Assembly (NCBI RefSeq): GCF_012910705.2
Contig: NZ_WTVG02000038.1
Location: forward strand, 248,001-312,000
Source: Aromatoleum anaerobium
Lineage (GTDB): Bacteria; Pseudomonadota; Gammaproteobacteria; Burkholderiales; Rhodocyclaceae
DNA length: 64,000 bases
Direction of reading: 5' to 3'
A model generated the notes under the pieces. It saw only the letters and a program-made list of their open reading frames with translations. It was not told where the DNA came from and ran no database searches. Position 1 is the stretch's first letter, and each line of letters begins with the position of its first letter. The position numbers were made by a program, and so were the translations under genes. Below are positions 12,884 through 22,978 of the stretch, one piece after another.

Positions 12884-15253
12884 ATGCGTTGGGTTTTCTA
12901 CCCCGTTGCCGCGCTGATCGTTTTGGTCATCCTCGGCGTTGCAACCCTGGGAGCGATGTCTGCACTGGTCTGGCCAAACCTCCCGTCGCTGCGGGCGCTG
13001 ACCGATTACCGCCCCAAAATTCCGCTCAGAGTATACACGGCGGACGGCCACCTCCTCGGCGAATTCGGCGAGGAACGGCGCGCGGTCGTGCGGATCGAGG
13101 CCGTCCCGATGCGACTCAAGCAGGCGATCCTCGCGGCGGAGGACGAGCGCTTCTACGAGCATCCGGGGATTGACGTGATCGGCATCGGCCGGGCAGCGCT
13201 GGCGAACGTGGTATCGGGCGGGCGCGGACAGGGCGCTTCGACGATCACGATGCAGGTCGCGCGCAACTTCTTCCTTTCGCGCGAAAAGACCTACAACCGC
13301 AAGCTGTACGAAATCCTGCTCGCGCTGAAGATCGAACGCAGCCTGGCCAAGGACCAGATTCTCGAGTTGTACATCAACCAGATCTACCTCGGGCAGCGGG
13401 CCTACGGCTTCTCGACCGCGTCCAGGACGTACTTCGGCAAGTCGCTGCAGGAGCTCACGCTTCCCGAGTCGGCGATGCTCGCCGGGCTGCCGAAGGCCCC
13501 TTCCGCGTACAACCCGATCGCGAACCTGCGCCGCGCGACGCTGCGCCAGCAGTATGTGCTGCGCCGCATGGTCGAAGCCGGCTACATCGACAACGAAACC
13601 TACGAAAAAGCCCGCGACACTCCGCTGCAGATCACGACTGCGCGCTCCGCAACGAACCCGATGCGCGGCGATTACGTGGCGGAGATGGCCCGGCAGATCG
13701 CCGTCGAGCAGTTCGGCGATGAGGCCTACCACGCCGGCATCCGCATCATCACGACGGTGATGCACGAGGACCAGGTCGCGGCGCATCGCGCGGTGCGCCA
13801 GGGCGTGCTCGATTACGACCGCCGCCGCGGCTACCGCGGCCCTGAAGGCTTCGTCGATCTCACCGGGGTCGCAGCCGGCGACGAGGAGCGCCTCGACGAG
13901 TTGCTGTCGGAGTTCGAGGAGTACGACGACCTGCTCCCGGCGCTGGTTCTCGAGGCTTCGCCGAAGCGCGTCCGCGTCTATCACCACAGCGAAACGATCA
14001 CGATCAGCGGCAGCGGACTGAGTTTCGCGGCGCCGATGCTCAACCAGCGCGCGCCCCAGAGCAGGCGGATCCGCCCGGGCGCCGTCGTTCGCATCCGCGA
14101 CAACGGCGAGAAAGGCTGGGAAATCCTGCAGGTGCCCGAAGTCCAGGCGGCGCTGGTGTCGCTCGACGCGAACACCGGCGCGGTTCGGGCGCTGATCGGC
14201 GGCTTCGACTTCGGCCACAGCAAGTTCAATCACGTGACGCAGGCATTGCGCCAGCCGGGCTCGAGCTTCAAGCCGTTCATCTATTCGGCCGCGCTGGAGC
14301 GGGGTTTTTCGCCGAGCAGCGTCGAAGACGACGCGCCGCTCTTCTTCCCCGCCGGCGTCACCGGCAGCAAGGACTGGGAACCGCGGAACTACGACGGCAA
14401 GTATGACGGACCGATGACGCTGCGCGACGGCCTGGCGCGCTCGAAGAACATGGTCTCGATCCGCCTGCTGCAGTCGATCACGCCGCGCTATGCGCAGGAC
14501 TACGTCACGCGCTTCGGCTTCGACGCGGAACACCATCCGCCGTACCTCACCATGGCCCTGGGCGCAGGCAGCGTGACGCCCTGGGAAATGGCGGGAGCCT
14601 ATGCGGTGTTCGCCAATGGCGGTTACCGCATCGATCCGTACATCGTGAAGGAGATCATCGACGGCGACGGCCGCGTGGTGGCGAAAGTCGATCCTCCGGT
14701 CGCCGGCGAAAGCGCCCCGCGCGTCATCGACCCGCGCAATGCGTGGCTGATGAATTCGATGCTGCAGGACGTGATCCGGCGCGGCACCGGCACCCGCGCC
14801 CTGGCGCTCAAGCGCGGCGATCTCGCCGGCAAGACCGGCACCACGAACGATTACGTCGATGCGTGGTTCACCGGCTACAACCCCGACCTCGTCGCCGTAA
14901 GCTGGATGGGCTACGACCAGCCGCGCAATCTCGGCCGAGGCGAAACCGGCGGTTCCGCCGCCCTGCCGATATGGGTGAACTACATGCGGACGGCGCTCAA
15001 GGGAGTCCCGGAAAAGGCCCTCGCGCAGCCCGACGGACTGCTCGCGATCCACTTGGCCGGCAGCGGCCGCGAAGAGTACATCTACCGCGAGAACCTGCCG
15101 TCGCAGCCGCTGGAGGTTCCGACGCTGCCCGTCGGGCTCTTCCCGCCGGCCGAAGCGCCCGACGAGGCCGTGCCGCTGGCGCCGCCGGCCCAGGCTACCT
15201 ACACCGCCCCCGCGCCGGTCGTCGAACGCACGCCGACGCCGGTGAAGCGCTGA
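12884..15253 (+). CDS. ponA: Penicillin-binding protein 1A, bifunctional transglycosylase/transpeptidase
   Basis: A 789-residue class A PBP that polymerises glycan strands and cross-links them in the periplasm. It has an N-terminal membrane anchor (about residues 7-28). The GT51 domain has catalytic Glu86 in EDERFYEHPG and the motif GQGASTITMQ. An inserted OB-like region follows at about 300-420. In the transpeptidase domain, Ser460 lies in GSSFKPF (SxxK), SKN at 520-522, and KTGTT from Lys650. The proline-rich tail is probably disordered. Divergence from pilM is the usual arrangement. Confidence 0.97.
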   Translation: MRWVFYPVAALIVLVILGVATLGAMSALVWPNLPSLRALTDYRPKIPLRVYTADGHLLGEFGEERRAVVRIEAVPMRLKQAILAAEDERFYEHPGIDVIGIGRAALANVVSGGRGQGASTITMQVARNFFLSREKTYNRKLYEILLALKIERSLAKDQILELYINQIYLGQRAYGFSTASRTYFGKSLQELTLPESAMLAGLPKAPSAYNPIANLRRATLRQQYVLRRMVEAGYIDNETYEKARDTPLQITTARSATNPMRGDYVAEMARQIAVEQFGDEAYHAGIRIITTVMHEDQVAAHRAVRQGVLDYDRRRGYRGPEGFVDLTGVAAGDEERLDELLSEFEEYDDLLPALVLEASPKRVRVYHHSETITISGSGLSFAAPMLNQRAPQSRRIRPGAVVRIRDNGEKGWEILQVPEVQAALVSLDANTGAVRALIGGFDFGHSKFNHVTQALRQPGSSFKPFIYSAALERGFSPSSVEDDAPLFFPAGVTGSKDWEPRNYDGKYDGPMTLRDGLARSKNMVSIRLLQSITPRYAQDYVTRFGFDAEHHPPYLTMALGAGSVTPWEMAGAYAVFANGGYRIDPYIVKEIIDGDGRVVAKVDPPVAGESAPRVIDPRNAWLMNSMLQDVIRRGTGTRALALKRGDLAGKTGTTNDYVDAWFTGYNPDLVAVSWMGYDQPRNLGRGETGGSAALPIWVNYMRTALKGVPEKALAQPDGLLAIHLAGSGREEYIYRENLPSQPLEVPTLPVGLFPPAEAPDEAVPLAPPAQATYTAPAPVVERTPTPVKR

Positions 15254-15275
15254 TCGGCCCAGGCCTTGTTCAGCC

Positions 15276-15599
15276 TCAGCCGGCCGAAAGGCTGACGGCG
15301 GCTCCGGACTGCTGCCGGACCAGCTCGGACAGCATCGCGTACAGTTCCGCCCCGTCGCGTGTCGCCAGCCAGCGACCGCCGTCGGGGCGGAAGTGGAAGC
15401 CACCCGACTTCGCCGCGACCCAGATCTCGCGCGCCGCCGTGTGGCGGTTGATGATCATCTTCGTGCCGTTCTCGAATTCGATCTCCAGCACGCCACCAGG
15501 CTTCGGTTCGATGTCGATGTCGGCGCCGCAGCTTTCGAGGGCGGCTTCGATGCGCGCGAGTTCCGCATCGGCAAGGGCGTTGAATGCGGACTCTTCCAT
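15276..15599 (-). CDS. cyaY: Frataxin-like iron-binding protein CyaY
   Basis: A 107-residue cytoplasmic frataxin homologue that modulates iron supply to iron-sulfur cluster assembly. The N-terminal helix MEESAFNALADAELARIEAAL with its acidic residues, the strand GVLEIEFENGTKMIINRH and the motif EIWVAAKSGGFHF are family signatures. The start at 15599 is chosen over longer frames because it fits family length and is preceded by GGAGAGATC. It converges on ponA with a 22-nt gap, and a small 6-bp hairpin (15276-15295) overlaps its 3' end. Confidence 0.94.
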   Translation of the reverse strand: MEESAFNALADAELARIEAALESCGADIDIEPKPGGVLEIEFENGTKMIINRHTAAREIWVAAKSGGFHFRPDGGRWLATRDGAELYAMLSELVRQQSGAAVSLSAG

Positions 15600-15645
15600 G
15601 ATCTCTCCTTCTGTTAGGATTCCCGTTTTTCCGATCGGCGACACC

Positions 15646-15816
15646 ATGCGAGCGACTCTCATTGCGGCCGTGCTGGGCAGCACGCTGTTCCTGTCCGGAT
15701 GCGGCATCAAGGGGCCGCTGTACCTGCCCGAGATTCCGGTCGCCCCGCCGCAGGCGGCGCCCGCGATCGACGCCGATCATAGCAAAGCCTCTTCCGCCCC
15801 GAGCGACTCGAAATGA
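15646..15816 (+). CDS. lptM: LPS translocon maturation chaperone LptM (YifL-like lipoprotein)
   Basis: A 56-residue lipoprotein. The signal peptide ends in lipobox LSGC (Cys19), and the following GIKGPLYLPE is the conserved LptM/YifL motif, important in other bacteria for assembling the LptDE outer-membrane translocon. A Pro/Ala-rich disordered tail follows. It sits directly before lysA with an ATGA overlap, the same neighbourhood as in many proteobacteria, and diverges from cyaY. Confidence 0.9.
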   Translation: MRATLIAAVLGSTLFLSGCGIKGPLYLPEIPVAPPQAAPAIDADHSKASSAPSDSK

Positions 15817-17075
15817 ATTCCGACTTTCCGATCCCCACGCTGCGCCCCGGCCCCGACGGGCTGCAGATCGAAGACGTTCCGCTCGCGGCGATCGCCGAGC
15901 GCTTCGGCACGCCGACCTACGTCTATTCGCGCCAGGCGCTCGAGCAGGCTTTCGACGCGTACCGTCACGCGCTCGCCGGACGCCGCGCGCTGGTGTGCTA
16001 CGCCGTCAAGGCGAACTCCAACCTCGGCGTGCTCGCAATGTTCGCAAAACTCGGCGCCGGGTTCGACATCGTTTCGGGCGGCGAGTTGTCGCGCGTGCTG
16101 GCGGCGGGCGGCGACCCGGGCAAAGTGGTGTTTTCCGGCGTCGGCAAGAGCGCAGGCGAGATGCGCGAGGCGCTCGCGGCCGGCATCCGCTGCTTCAACG
16201 TCGAATCCGAGGCCGAGCTGGAGCGGCTCGACATGCTCGCGGGCGAGCTCGGCACGCGGGCGCCGATCGCGCTGCGCGTGAACCCGGACGTCGACCCCAA
16301 GACTCACCCCTACATTTCCACCGGACTGAAGAACAACAAGTTCGGTGTCGCGTTCGACACCGCGCTCGCGCTGTACCGCCGTGCCGCGGGGATGGCGAAT
16401 GTCCGGATCAGCGGCATCGCCTGCCACATCGGGTCGCAACTCCTGGACTCCGGGCCGATCGCCGAAGCGGCCGAAAAAGTGCTGGGACTCGTCGATGAGC
16501 TCGCAGCGGAAGGGATCCACCTCGACCACATCGATCTCGGCGGAGGCCTCGGCATTCGTTACCGCGACGAGGCGCCGCCGTCGGTGGCCGCCTATCTCGC
16601 CCCGCTGCTGCGCCTGCTCGACGGCCGCAGCGAGGAGCTCTGTTTCGAACCGGGCCGCTCGCTGATCGGCAACGCCGGCCTGCTGCTGACCCGCGTCGAA
16701 TACCTGAAGCCGGGCGCCGAGCGGAATTTCGCGATCGTCGACGCGGCGATGAACGACCTCGCGCGCCCCGCCCTCTACGACGCCTATCACGAAGCGGTCG
16801 CGGTGGCGCCGCGCGACGTGCCGGAATGCAATTACGAGATCGTCGGGCCGATCTGCGAGAGCGGCGATTTCCTCGCGCACGACCGCCCGTTGGCCGTCGC
16901 GGCCGGCGACCTGGTCGCGCTGCTGTCGGCCGGCGCATACGGCATGGCGATGAGTTCTAACTACAACACGCGCCCGCGCGCCGCCGAAGTCATCGTCGAT
17001 GGCGCCCGCATGCACCTCGTGCGCCAGCGCGAAACGGTGGAGTCGCTCTACGCGCTGGAGTCGCCGCTACCCTGA
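15813..17075 (+). CDS. lysA: Diaminopimelate decarboxylase
   Basis: A 420-residue PLP enzyme of fold type III that decarboxylates meso-diaminopimelate to L-lysine. The Schiff-base lysine is Lys66 in YAVKANSN. Other motifs are HIGSQL, the phosphate-binding GGGLGIRY, EPGRSLIGNAG, and the catalytic cysteine (about 348) in CESGDF. The ATG overlaps the lptM stop by 4 nt. The last 9 nt overlap the end of a convergent gene. Confidence 0.97.
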   Translation: MNSDFPIPTLRPGPDGLQIEDVPLAAIAERFGTPTYVYSRQALEQAFDAYRHALAGRRALVCYAVKANSNLGVLAMFAKLGAGFDIVSGGELSRVLAAGGDPGKVVFSGVGKSAGEMREALAAGIRCFNVESEAELERLDMLAGELGTRAPIALRVNPDVDPKTHPYISTGLKNNKFGVAFDTALALYRRAAGMANVRISGIACHIGSQLLDSGPIAEAAEKVLGLVDELAAEGIHLDHIDLGGGLGIRYRDEAPPSVAAYLAPLLRLLDGRSEELCFEPGRSLIGNAGLLLTRVEYLKPGAERNFAIVDAAMNDLARPALYDAYHEAVAVAPRDVPECNYEIVGPICESGDFLAHDRPLAVAAGDLVALLSAGAYGMAMSSNYNTRPRAAEVIVDGARMHLVRQRETVESLYALESPLP

Positions 17076-17405
17076 AAGGGGGCCGCGCCGGGACTCTTCG
17101 ATCAGCGCCCGGCCGAACGCTTTCCAGGCCGGCCCGCCGTGCGTGTGCAGGCCCGTTTCGGCGCTCTCCGTCATCGTGCGCAGCATCAGGACCGCGAACG
17201 CGAACAGCTCTCCCCTCGCCTTGTGCTGCGGGTCCGGATCGTGCAACAGCGCGGTGGTATGCTCGGCGCCGCCGTCGAGCGCCTCGCGCGCGAGCTGCCG
17301 CATCGCCGCCGCGTCCGCCCAGTCGAGCCCGAGCAGGATGCCGCGCTTCAGGATCTCGCGCTCGAGCTCGATCGCATCGCGCGCAAAGTGCTCGAAGCCG
17401 CTCAT
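17067..17405 (-). CDS. Conserved hypothetical protein, last gene of the rhamnose operon
   Basis: A 112-residue soluble, mostly helical protein that I do not recognise. It has no signal peptide, membrane segment or obvious catalytic motif; charged and alanine-rich helices run through residues 1-100. The ATG at 17405 overlaps the rfbD stop as ATGA, so it is probably translated with the dTDP-rhamnose genes. Its 3' end overlaps the lysA end by 9 nt. The overlap, RBS-less coupling and normal codon use argue that it is real. Confidence 0.6.
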   Translation of the reverse strand: MSGFEHFARDAIELEREILKRGILLGLDWADAAAMRQLAREALDGGAEHTTALLHDPDPQHKARGELFAFAVLMLRTMTESAETGLHTHGGPAWKAFGRALIEESRRGPLSG

Positions 17406-18352
17406 CGCGCCGTCCTCCCGGTGACGCTTCCGTCACCGCGCGCGCCTCCCCGCCGCTCACCGCCCGCGAGATCATCGAGGCAGCGCGCGAGCGCATCGTC
17501 CCATCGCGGCATGACGATGCCGAAGCGCGCCTGCAGCTTGCCCGGGGAGAGGCGTGAATTGGCCGGCCGCGCGGCCGGCGTCGGATAGGCGGACGAGGGA
17601 ATCGGCGTCACCGCGGCGACTTTCAGGCCGATGCCGGGCAGTTGCGCTCGCGCGGCGGCGAAGATTGTCTCGGCAAAACCGTGCCAGCTGGTCTCTCCGC
17701 GGGACGCGAGATTGAACACTCCCGACGAGAAACTGTGCTGCTGCCGCTCCGCCTGCGCCCGGGCGACCGCAAGCGCCGTCGCATCGGCAATGTTGCGCGC
17801 CCAGGTCGGTGCGCCGATTTGATCCGCGACGACCTGCAGGCTGTCGCGCTCGGCCCCCAGGCGCAGCATCGTGCGCACGAAATTGCCGCCGCGCGCCGCG
17901 AACACCCAGGTCGTACGGAAGATCAGGTGGTCACAACCGCTTTCGCGAATTGCGAGCTCGCCCGCGAGTTTGCTGCGGCCGTAGGCGTTGATCGGCGCGA
18001 CCGGGTCGTCCTCGCCGTACGGCGCGGGCTTTGTGCCGTCGAACACGTAGTCGGTCGAGTAATGCACCAGCAGTGCACCGCTACGCTTCGCGACGCGGGC
18101 CAGTTCGCCCGGCGCGGCGCCGTTGATCAGCGTCGCCGCCGTCTCGTCGCTTTCGGCGCGGTCGACGGCGGTGTAGGCCGCGGCGTTGACGATGACGTCC
18201 GGCGCGAGCTCCCCAATCAGCGCTGCGAGCGCAGCCGGCCGGGACAGATCGCAGCGGCTGCGGTCGAGCGCGATCACATCGCCGAGCGGCATCAGGCTGC
18301 GCGCAAGTTCCCAGCCGACCTGGCCGTTCGCGCCGGTCACCAGCAGCTTCAT
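17402..18352 (-). CDS. rfbD: dTDP-4-dehydrorhamnose reductase
   Basis: A 316-residue short-chain dehydrogenase making dTDP-L-rhamnose with NAD(P)H, the last step of the pathway. The Rossmann motif GANGQVGWEL lies at the N-terminus, the catalytic YxxxK is in YGRSKLAGE, and STDYVFDG is typical. The ATG at 18352 overlaps the rfbC stop by 4 nt; the longer open frame upstream is an rfbC shadow. Confidence 0.96.
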   Translation of the reverse strand: MKLLVTGANGQVGWELARSLMPLGDVIALDRSRCDLSRPAALAALIGELAPDVIVNAAAYTAVDRAESDETAATLINGAAPGELARVAKRSGALLVHYSTDYVFDGTKPAPYGEDDPVAPINAYGRSKLAGELAIRESGCDHLIFRTTWVFAARGGNFVRTMLRLGAERDSLQVVADQIGAPTWARNIADATALAVARAQAERQQHSFSSGVFNLASRGETSWHGFAETIFAAARAQLPGIGLKVAAVTPIPSSAYPTPAARPANSRLSPGKLQARFGIVMPRWDDALARCLDDLAGGERRGGARGDGSVTGRTAR

Positions 18353-18891
18353 TCGAACACCTCGCACGCGGCGAGCGGCTTGCCTTCGCGGTCCTTCCCC
18401 GACAGCAGCGGGGCGTCGAGCGGCCAGTCGATGCCGACCGCCGGGTCGTTCCACAGCAAGCAGCGCTCGTGCTCCGGCGCGTAATAGTCGGTGGTCTTGT
18501 AGAGAAAATCGGCCGATTCCGACAGCACGACGAAGCCGTGCGCGAAACCGGGCGGAATCCACAGCTGGCGGTGGTTGTCCTCGGACAGCTCGACGCCTGC
18601 CCAGCGCCCGAAGCTCGGCGACGCCCGGCGCAGGTCGACCGCGACGTCGAACACCGCGCCGCGCACGACCCGCACGAGCTTGCCCTGCGGCTGGCGGATC
18701 TGGTAGTGCAGGCCGCGCAACACGCCGCGCGCCGAGCGCGAATGGTTGTCCTGCACGAAGGTCTCGTCGAGCCCGGTCGCGTCGCGAAAAGCCCGCGCGT
18801 TGAAACTCTCGAAGAAGAAGCCGCGCGCATCGCCGAACACTTTCGGCTCGATCATCAGCACGTCGGGAATCGAAGTGGGCGTTGCCTTCAT
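18349..18891 (-). CDS. rfbC: dTDP-4-dehydrorhamnose 3,5-epimerase
   Basis: A 180-residue cupin-fold epimerase acting on dTDP-4-keto-6-deoxyglucose. Visible motifs are the catalytic histidine region RGLHYQ, FVQDNHSRSARGVLRG, and IPPGFAHGF. The start at 18891 shares one base with the rfbA stop (TGATG), indicating coupled translation. Confidence 0.96.
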   Translation of the reverse strand: MKATPTSIPDVLMIEPKVFGDARGFFFESFNARAFRDATGLDETFVQDNHSRSARGVLRGLHYQIRQPQGKLVRVVRGAVFDVAVDLRRASPSFGRWAGVELSEDNHRQLWIPPGFAHGFVVLSESADFLYKTTDYYAPEHERCLLWNDPAVGIDWPLDAPLLSGKDREGKPLAACEVFE

Positions 18892-19775
18892 CAGAACACC
18901 CGCTCGTCGAGGAGCCGCTGCAGATACTGGCCGTAGCCGTTCTTCGCCAGCGGCCGGGCGAGCGCCTGAAGCTGGTCGGCATCGATCCAGCCCGCGCGCC
19001 ACGCGATTTCCTCCGGACACGCGATCTTCAGCCCCTGGCGCTTCTCGATCGTCTGGATGAACAGGCTCGCCTCGAGCAGGCTCTCGTGGGTGCCGGTGTC
19101 GAGCCACGCATGACCCCGCCCCATGACCTCGACGTCGAGCGCGCCGGCCTCGAGATACTCGCGATTGACGTCGGTGATCTCGAGTTCGCCGCGCGCGCTG
19201 GGCCTGAGCGAGCGGGCGATGTCGACGACGCGCTCGTCGTAGAAGTACAGGCCCGTCACCGCGTAACGGCTCTTCGGCCGCGCCGGCTTCTCCTCGAGGC
19301 TCACGGCCCGGCCGTCGGCGTCGAATTCGACGACGCCGTAGCGCTCCGGATCATGCACCGGATACGCGAACACCGTCGCACCCTGCGCCCGCTGGCCGGC
19401 TTGCCGCAGCGAGTCGGAGAACTCATGGCCATAGAACAGGTTGTCGCCGAGCACCAGCGCCGAGCGGCCGCCGGCGAGGAATTCCTCGCCGATCAGGAAG
19501 GCCTGCGCGAGCCCGTCCGGACTCGGCTGCACCGCGTACCGCAGGCTCAGCCCCCAGCGCTTGCCGTCGCCGAGCAGCTGCTCGAAACGCGGCGTGTCCT
19601 GCGGCGTCGAGATGATCAGGATGTCGCGGATGCCGGCCAGCATCAGTGTGCTGAGCGGGTAATAGATCATCGGCTTGTCATAGACCGGGAGCAGCTGCTT
19701 GGATACCGCGAGGGTGGCCGGATGCAGCCGGGTGCCGGAACCGCCGGCGAGGATGATGCCTTTGCGTGCGCTCAT
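18891..19775 (-). CDS. rfbA: Glucose-1-phosphate thymidylyltransferase
   Basis: A 294-residue nucleotidyltransferase joining dTTP and glucose-1-phosphate, the committed step of dTDP-rhamnose synthesis. The nucleotide-binding motif [11 protein letters not shown] follows the start, with [21 protein letters not shown] and the sugar-binding EEKPARPKS. It lies 21 nt after rfbB and overlaps rfbC by 1 nt. Confidence 0.97.
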   Translation of the reverse strand: MSARKGIILAGGSGTRLHPATLAVSKQLLPVYDKPMIYYPLSTLMLAGIRDILIISTPQDTPRFEQLLGDGKRWGLSLRYAVQPSPDGLAQAFLIGEEFLAGGRSALVLGDNLFYGHEFSDSLRQAGQRAQGATVFAYPVHDPERYGVVEFDADGRAVSLEEKPARPKSRYAVTGLYFYDERVVDIARSLRPSARGELEITDVNREYLEAGALDVEVMGRGHAWLDTGTHESLLEASLFIQTIEKRQGLKIACPEEIAWRAGWIDADQLQALARPLAKNGYGQYLQRLLDERVF

Positions 19776-19796
19776 CGCGTCAAATCCTTCCTATTT

Positions 19797-20855
19797 CTAT
19801 CGTTGGCCATAGTTGCGGTCGACCCACTCGCGGTAGGCGCCGCTCTGCACGTGCGCGACCCAGTCCTGGTGATCGAGGTACCACGCGATGGTCTTGCGGA
19901 TGCCCGACTCGAACGTCTCGACGGGCCGCCAGCCGAGTTCGCGCTCGATCTTGCGCGCGTCGATCGCGTAGCGCCGGTCGTGTCCGGGCCGATCCGCGAC
20001 ATAGGTGATCAGACGCGCATGCGGGCCGGCCGGGTCGGGGCGCAGCTCGTCGAGCAGCGTGCACACCGTATGCACGATGTCGAGATTGGGCTTCTCGTTC
20101 CAGCCGCCGACGTTGTAAGTCTCGCCTGCGCGCCCGCGCGCGAGCACTTCGCGGATCGCCGCGCAATGGTCGCCGACGTACAGCCAGTCGCGCACGTTCT
20201 GCCCGTCGCCATAGACCGGCAACGGCTTGCCGGCGAGCGCATTGGCGATCATCAGCGGGATCAGCTTCTCGGGGAACTGGTACGGACCGTAGTTGTTCGA
20301 GCAGTTCGTCGTCACCACCGGCAGGCCGTAGGTGTGGTGCCAGGCGCGCACGAGGTGGTCGGAGGCGGCCTTGCTCGCGGAATACGGGCTGTTCGGCTCG
20401 AAGCCTTTCGTCTCGGTGAACGCCGGGTCGGCGGGGCCGAGCGAGCCGTACACTTCATCGGTCGACACGTGCAGGAAGCGGAACGCCGCTTTCGCGTCGC
20501 TGTCGAGCCCCAACCAGTACGCGCGCGCCGCTTCGAGCAGCGTGAACGTGCCTTCGACGTTGGTGCGCACGAACGCGGCCGGCCCGTGGATCGAGCGGTC
20601 GACGTGGCTCTCGGCGGCGAAATGCACGATCGCGCGCGGGCGATGTTCGGCCAGCAGGCGGTCGAGCAGCGCGCGGTCGCAGATGTCGCCGTGGACGAAC
20701 ACGTGGCGTGCATCGCCCGCCAGCGAAGCGAGGTTCTCGCGGTTGCCGGCGTAGGTCAGCGCATCGAGATTGACGACCGGTTCGCCGCTCTGGCCCAGCC
20801 AGTCGAGCACGAAGTTGGCACCGATGAAGCCGGCGCCGCCCGTTACCAGGATCAT
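19797..20855 (-). CDS. rfbB: dTDP-glucose 4,6-dehydratase
   Basis: A 352-residue extended SDR enzyme, first gene of rfbBACD. It has the NAD motif [11 protein letters not shown], the active-site stretch [10 protein letters not shown], the catalytic YxxxK in [11 protein letters not shown], and [14 protein letters not shown]. The ATG at 20855 follows AGGGGAG. It diverges from dacB, so the operon promoter should lie in the 146-nt gap to 21002. Confidence 0.97.
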   Translation of the reverse strand: MILVTGGAGFIGANFVLDWLGQSGEPVVNLDALTYAGNRENLASLAGDARHVFVHGDICDRALLDRLLAEHRPRAIVHFAAESHVDRSIHGPAAFVRTNVEGTFTLLEAARAYWLGLDSDAKAAFRFLHVSTDEVYGSLGPADPAFTETKGFEPNSPYSASKAASDHLVRAWHHTYGLPVVTTNCSNNYGPYQFPEKLIPLMIANALAGKPLPVYGDGQNVRDWLYVGDHCAAIREVLARGRAGETYNVGGWNEKPNLDIVHTVCTLLDELRPDPAGPHARLITYVADRPGHDRRYAIDARKIERELGWRPVETFESGIRKTIAWYLDHQDWVAHVQSGAYREWVDRNYGQR

Positions 20856-21001
20856 GGAACTCCCCTATGGACGGAATCGTCGTCCGCGCGGCCAGCGTAG
20901 AATGTCCGGCCCGCGAACGATCAGGAGGCCGAATTGTATCCTGCCGACAAGCGGCACGCGCCGGGCCGGGCGTCAAAGCACTGCGATCGGACGTTTTATC
21001 G

Positions 21002-22434
21002 ATGACAGTCGCATTGTTGCGCACGCTTTGCGCGCTGTTCCTCGCCGGCTGGATCGCCCTGCCCACCCCTCCCTGCTTCCACGCTGCCGGAGCCGGTCGC
21101 ACAGGCCCTCGCGGCCGCGCATTCCGCAATCGGCCGTCGCGCTGTGGGTGCAGGCCGTCGACGACGGCGAACCGCAACTGCGCGTGAACGCCGAGCGGCC
21201 GATGAATCCGGCGTCCGTGATGAAGCTCGTCACCGCGTTCGCCGCGTTCGAGCGCTTCGGCCCGGCGCACGTGTGGACGACTCGCGTCGCGGCGACCGGG
21301 CCGGTCCGCGCCGGCGTGCTCGAAGGGGACCTTTACCTGATCGGCGGCGCGGACCCGCTGCTGAGCGCCGAGCGGCTGTGGACGCTGCTGCGCAAGATCC
21401 GCGCGCTCGGCATCGAGACGATCCGCGGCGATCTCGTGCTCGACGGCTCGGCGCTGCGGCTGCCGCAGCACGACCCGGCGGCGTTCGACGATCGCGCGCT
21501 GCGCCCGTACAACAGCGGCGCGCACGGCCTGCTGGTGAATTTCAACACGCTGAACTTGACGCTGCTGCCCGCAGGCACGCCGGGCGAGCGCGTCACGGTC
21601 GCGGCCAGTCCGCCGCTGAAAGGGCTCGACATCGACAACCGCATCGTCATCGCAGCGGGCGAGTGCGGGGTGTGGCACCGCGACCTCGACGCGGCGCTCG
21701 AAGCCGCGCCGGGCGGTCCACGGCTGGTGCTGCTCGGCCGCCTGCCGGCGAGCTGCGGCCAGCGCGACTGGGCGACGGCGCCGCTGCCGCCGGAACGCTT
21801 CGGCATCGCCGCCGTCGCCGCGCTGTGGGCGGAACTCGGCGGCAAAGTCGAAGGCGTCGCGCGGCCGGGCACAATGCCCGTCGAGGCCACATTGCTGCTG
21901 ACCGGCAGCTCGCCGCCGCTCGCGAACGTCGTGCGCGAGATGAACAAATGGTCGAGCAACGTGATCGCGCGCGAGCTGCTCGCGACCCTCGGCGCCACCG
22001 ACGCGGCATCGCCCGACATGGTCGCCACGGGTGCCGCGCTCACGCGGGCGCTGCTCGACGCGGCGGGCATCAGCACGGCCGGGCTGCTCGTCGAGAACGG
22101 CTCCGGCCTGTCGCGCAGCGAAAGCGTCAGCGCCCGAACCCTCGGTGAAATGCTGCTCGCCGCGTGGCGCCGGCCGTACATGCCGGAATTCATCGCCGCG
22201 CTGCCGGTCGCCGGCCTCGACGGCACCGCGCGCGGCCGGCTCCACGACAGCCCGGCGCGCGGCCACGCGCATGTCAAGACCGGCTCGATCAACGGCGTGC
22301 GCGCAATGGCCGGCTACGTGCTGGACCGGAACGGCCGTCGCCATGTCGTCGCGATGCTCGTTAACGATGCCGCAGCAGGCAGCAGCCAGGCGGCGCAGGA
22401 CGCGCTGCTCGAATGGATGTGGGACGCGCGCTGA
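21002..22434 (+). CDS. dacB: D-alanyl-D-alanine carboxypeptidase/endopeptidase (PBP4), with two apparent frameshifts near the N-terminus
   Basis: Periplasmic class C PBP that trims or cuts peptidoglycan peptides. The catalytic core is intact in one frame: SVMK (Ser codon 21214, Lys 21223), SSN (21952-21960) and KTG (22276). A normal signal peptide, MTVALLRTLCALFLAGW, is read from the ATG at 21002 but in a different frame. A third frame between about 21084 and 21119 reads LPEPVAQALAAAH, which is PBP4-like and joins well to IPQSAVALW from 21121. Two separate one-base changes would restore one gene. Either there are sequence errors or the gene cannot be exported. The uninterrupted frame reaches back to 20770, but that upstream part is not a signal peptide. 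Confidence 0.75.
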
Positions 22435-22472
22435 GCCTCGCCTCCGGGCCGCCGCTTCATGGCCTCATGCTG

Positions 22473-22895
22473 TCACCCCGGCGGCATCGGCATCATGCCG
22501 CGATGCAGAAGGCTCCACCACCCGCGCGCGACGCGGTAGATGACCCACAGCCCGGCGAGGGCGACGAGCGCCAGCGCGAGCGGGATGCCGATGATCGTGA
22601 ACGCCAGCAGCAGGCCCGCGACGATCCACAGCGCCGCGAACCAGAACGTGCGGATCTGCCAGCGGAAATGGCTTTCCAGCCAGGTGCCGCGGACGGCGCC
22701 GCGCTTGAGATAGTTCAGCACCACGGCGACGATCGACGGCACGCTGGCAACGAAGCTGCCGATGATCGTCGCGCTGCCGACAACTCCGGTGACCACCGCG
22801 AACGCGTGCAGCGCGTAGATCAGGTGCGTCAGCGTAACGAGGTTGCCGAGATCGGCGCTGCGGAGCGGGCCACCGTCGGGCGAATACTGGGTCAT
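22473..22895 (-). CDS. DUF4870-type small membrane protein
   Basis: A 140-residue protein with three to four hydrophobic segments: around residues 17-38 (HLIYALHAFAVVTGVVG), 42-62, 78-97 and 98-118. The pattern and the motif SVPSIVAVVLNYLKRG resemble DUF4870 (Tic20-like) proteins of unknown role. The ATG at 22895 is preceded by AAAGGAG; the longer open frame upstream has no such support. It converges on dacB. Confidence 0.75.
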   Translation of the reverse strand: MTQYSPDGGPLRSADLGNLVTLTHLIYALHAFAVVTGVVGSATIIGSFVASVPSIVAVVLNYLKRGAVRGTWLESHFRWQIRTFWFAALWIVAGLLLAFTIIGIPLALALVALAGLWVIYRVARGWWSLLHRGMMPMPPG

Positions 22896-22978
22896 GCGGA
22901 ACTCCTTTGCTGTGGAAGCGCATCGAGGATGCGACTGCGGACGGCGCGGTCCGTTCGCGCAGGCGCCGGATTTGTCCG

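Noticed and set aside
12725-15403. An 892-codon minus-strand frame opposite ponA
   Set aside because: Antisense artefact; ponA has all class A PBP motifs on the plus strand.
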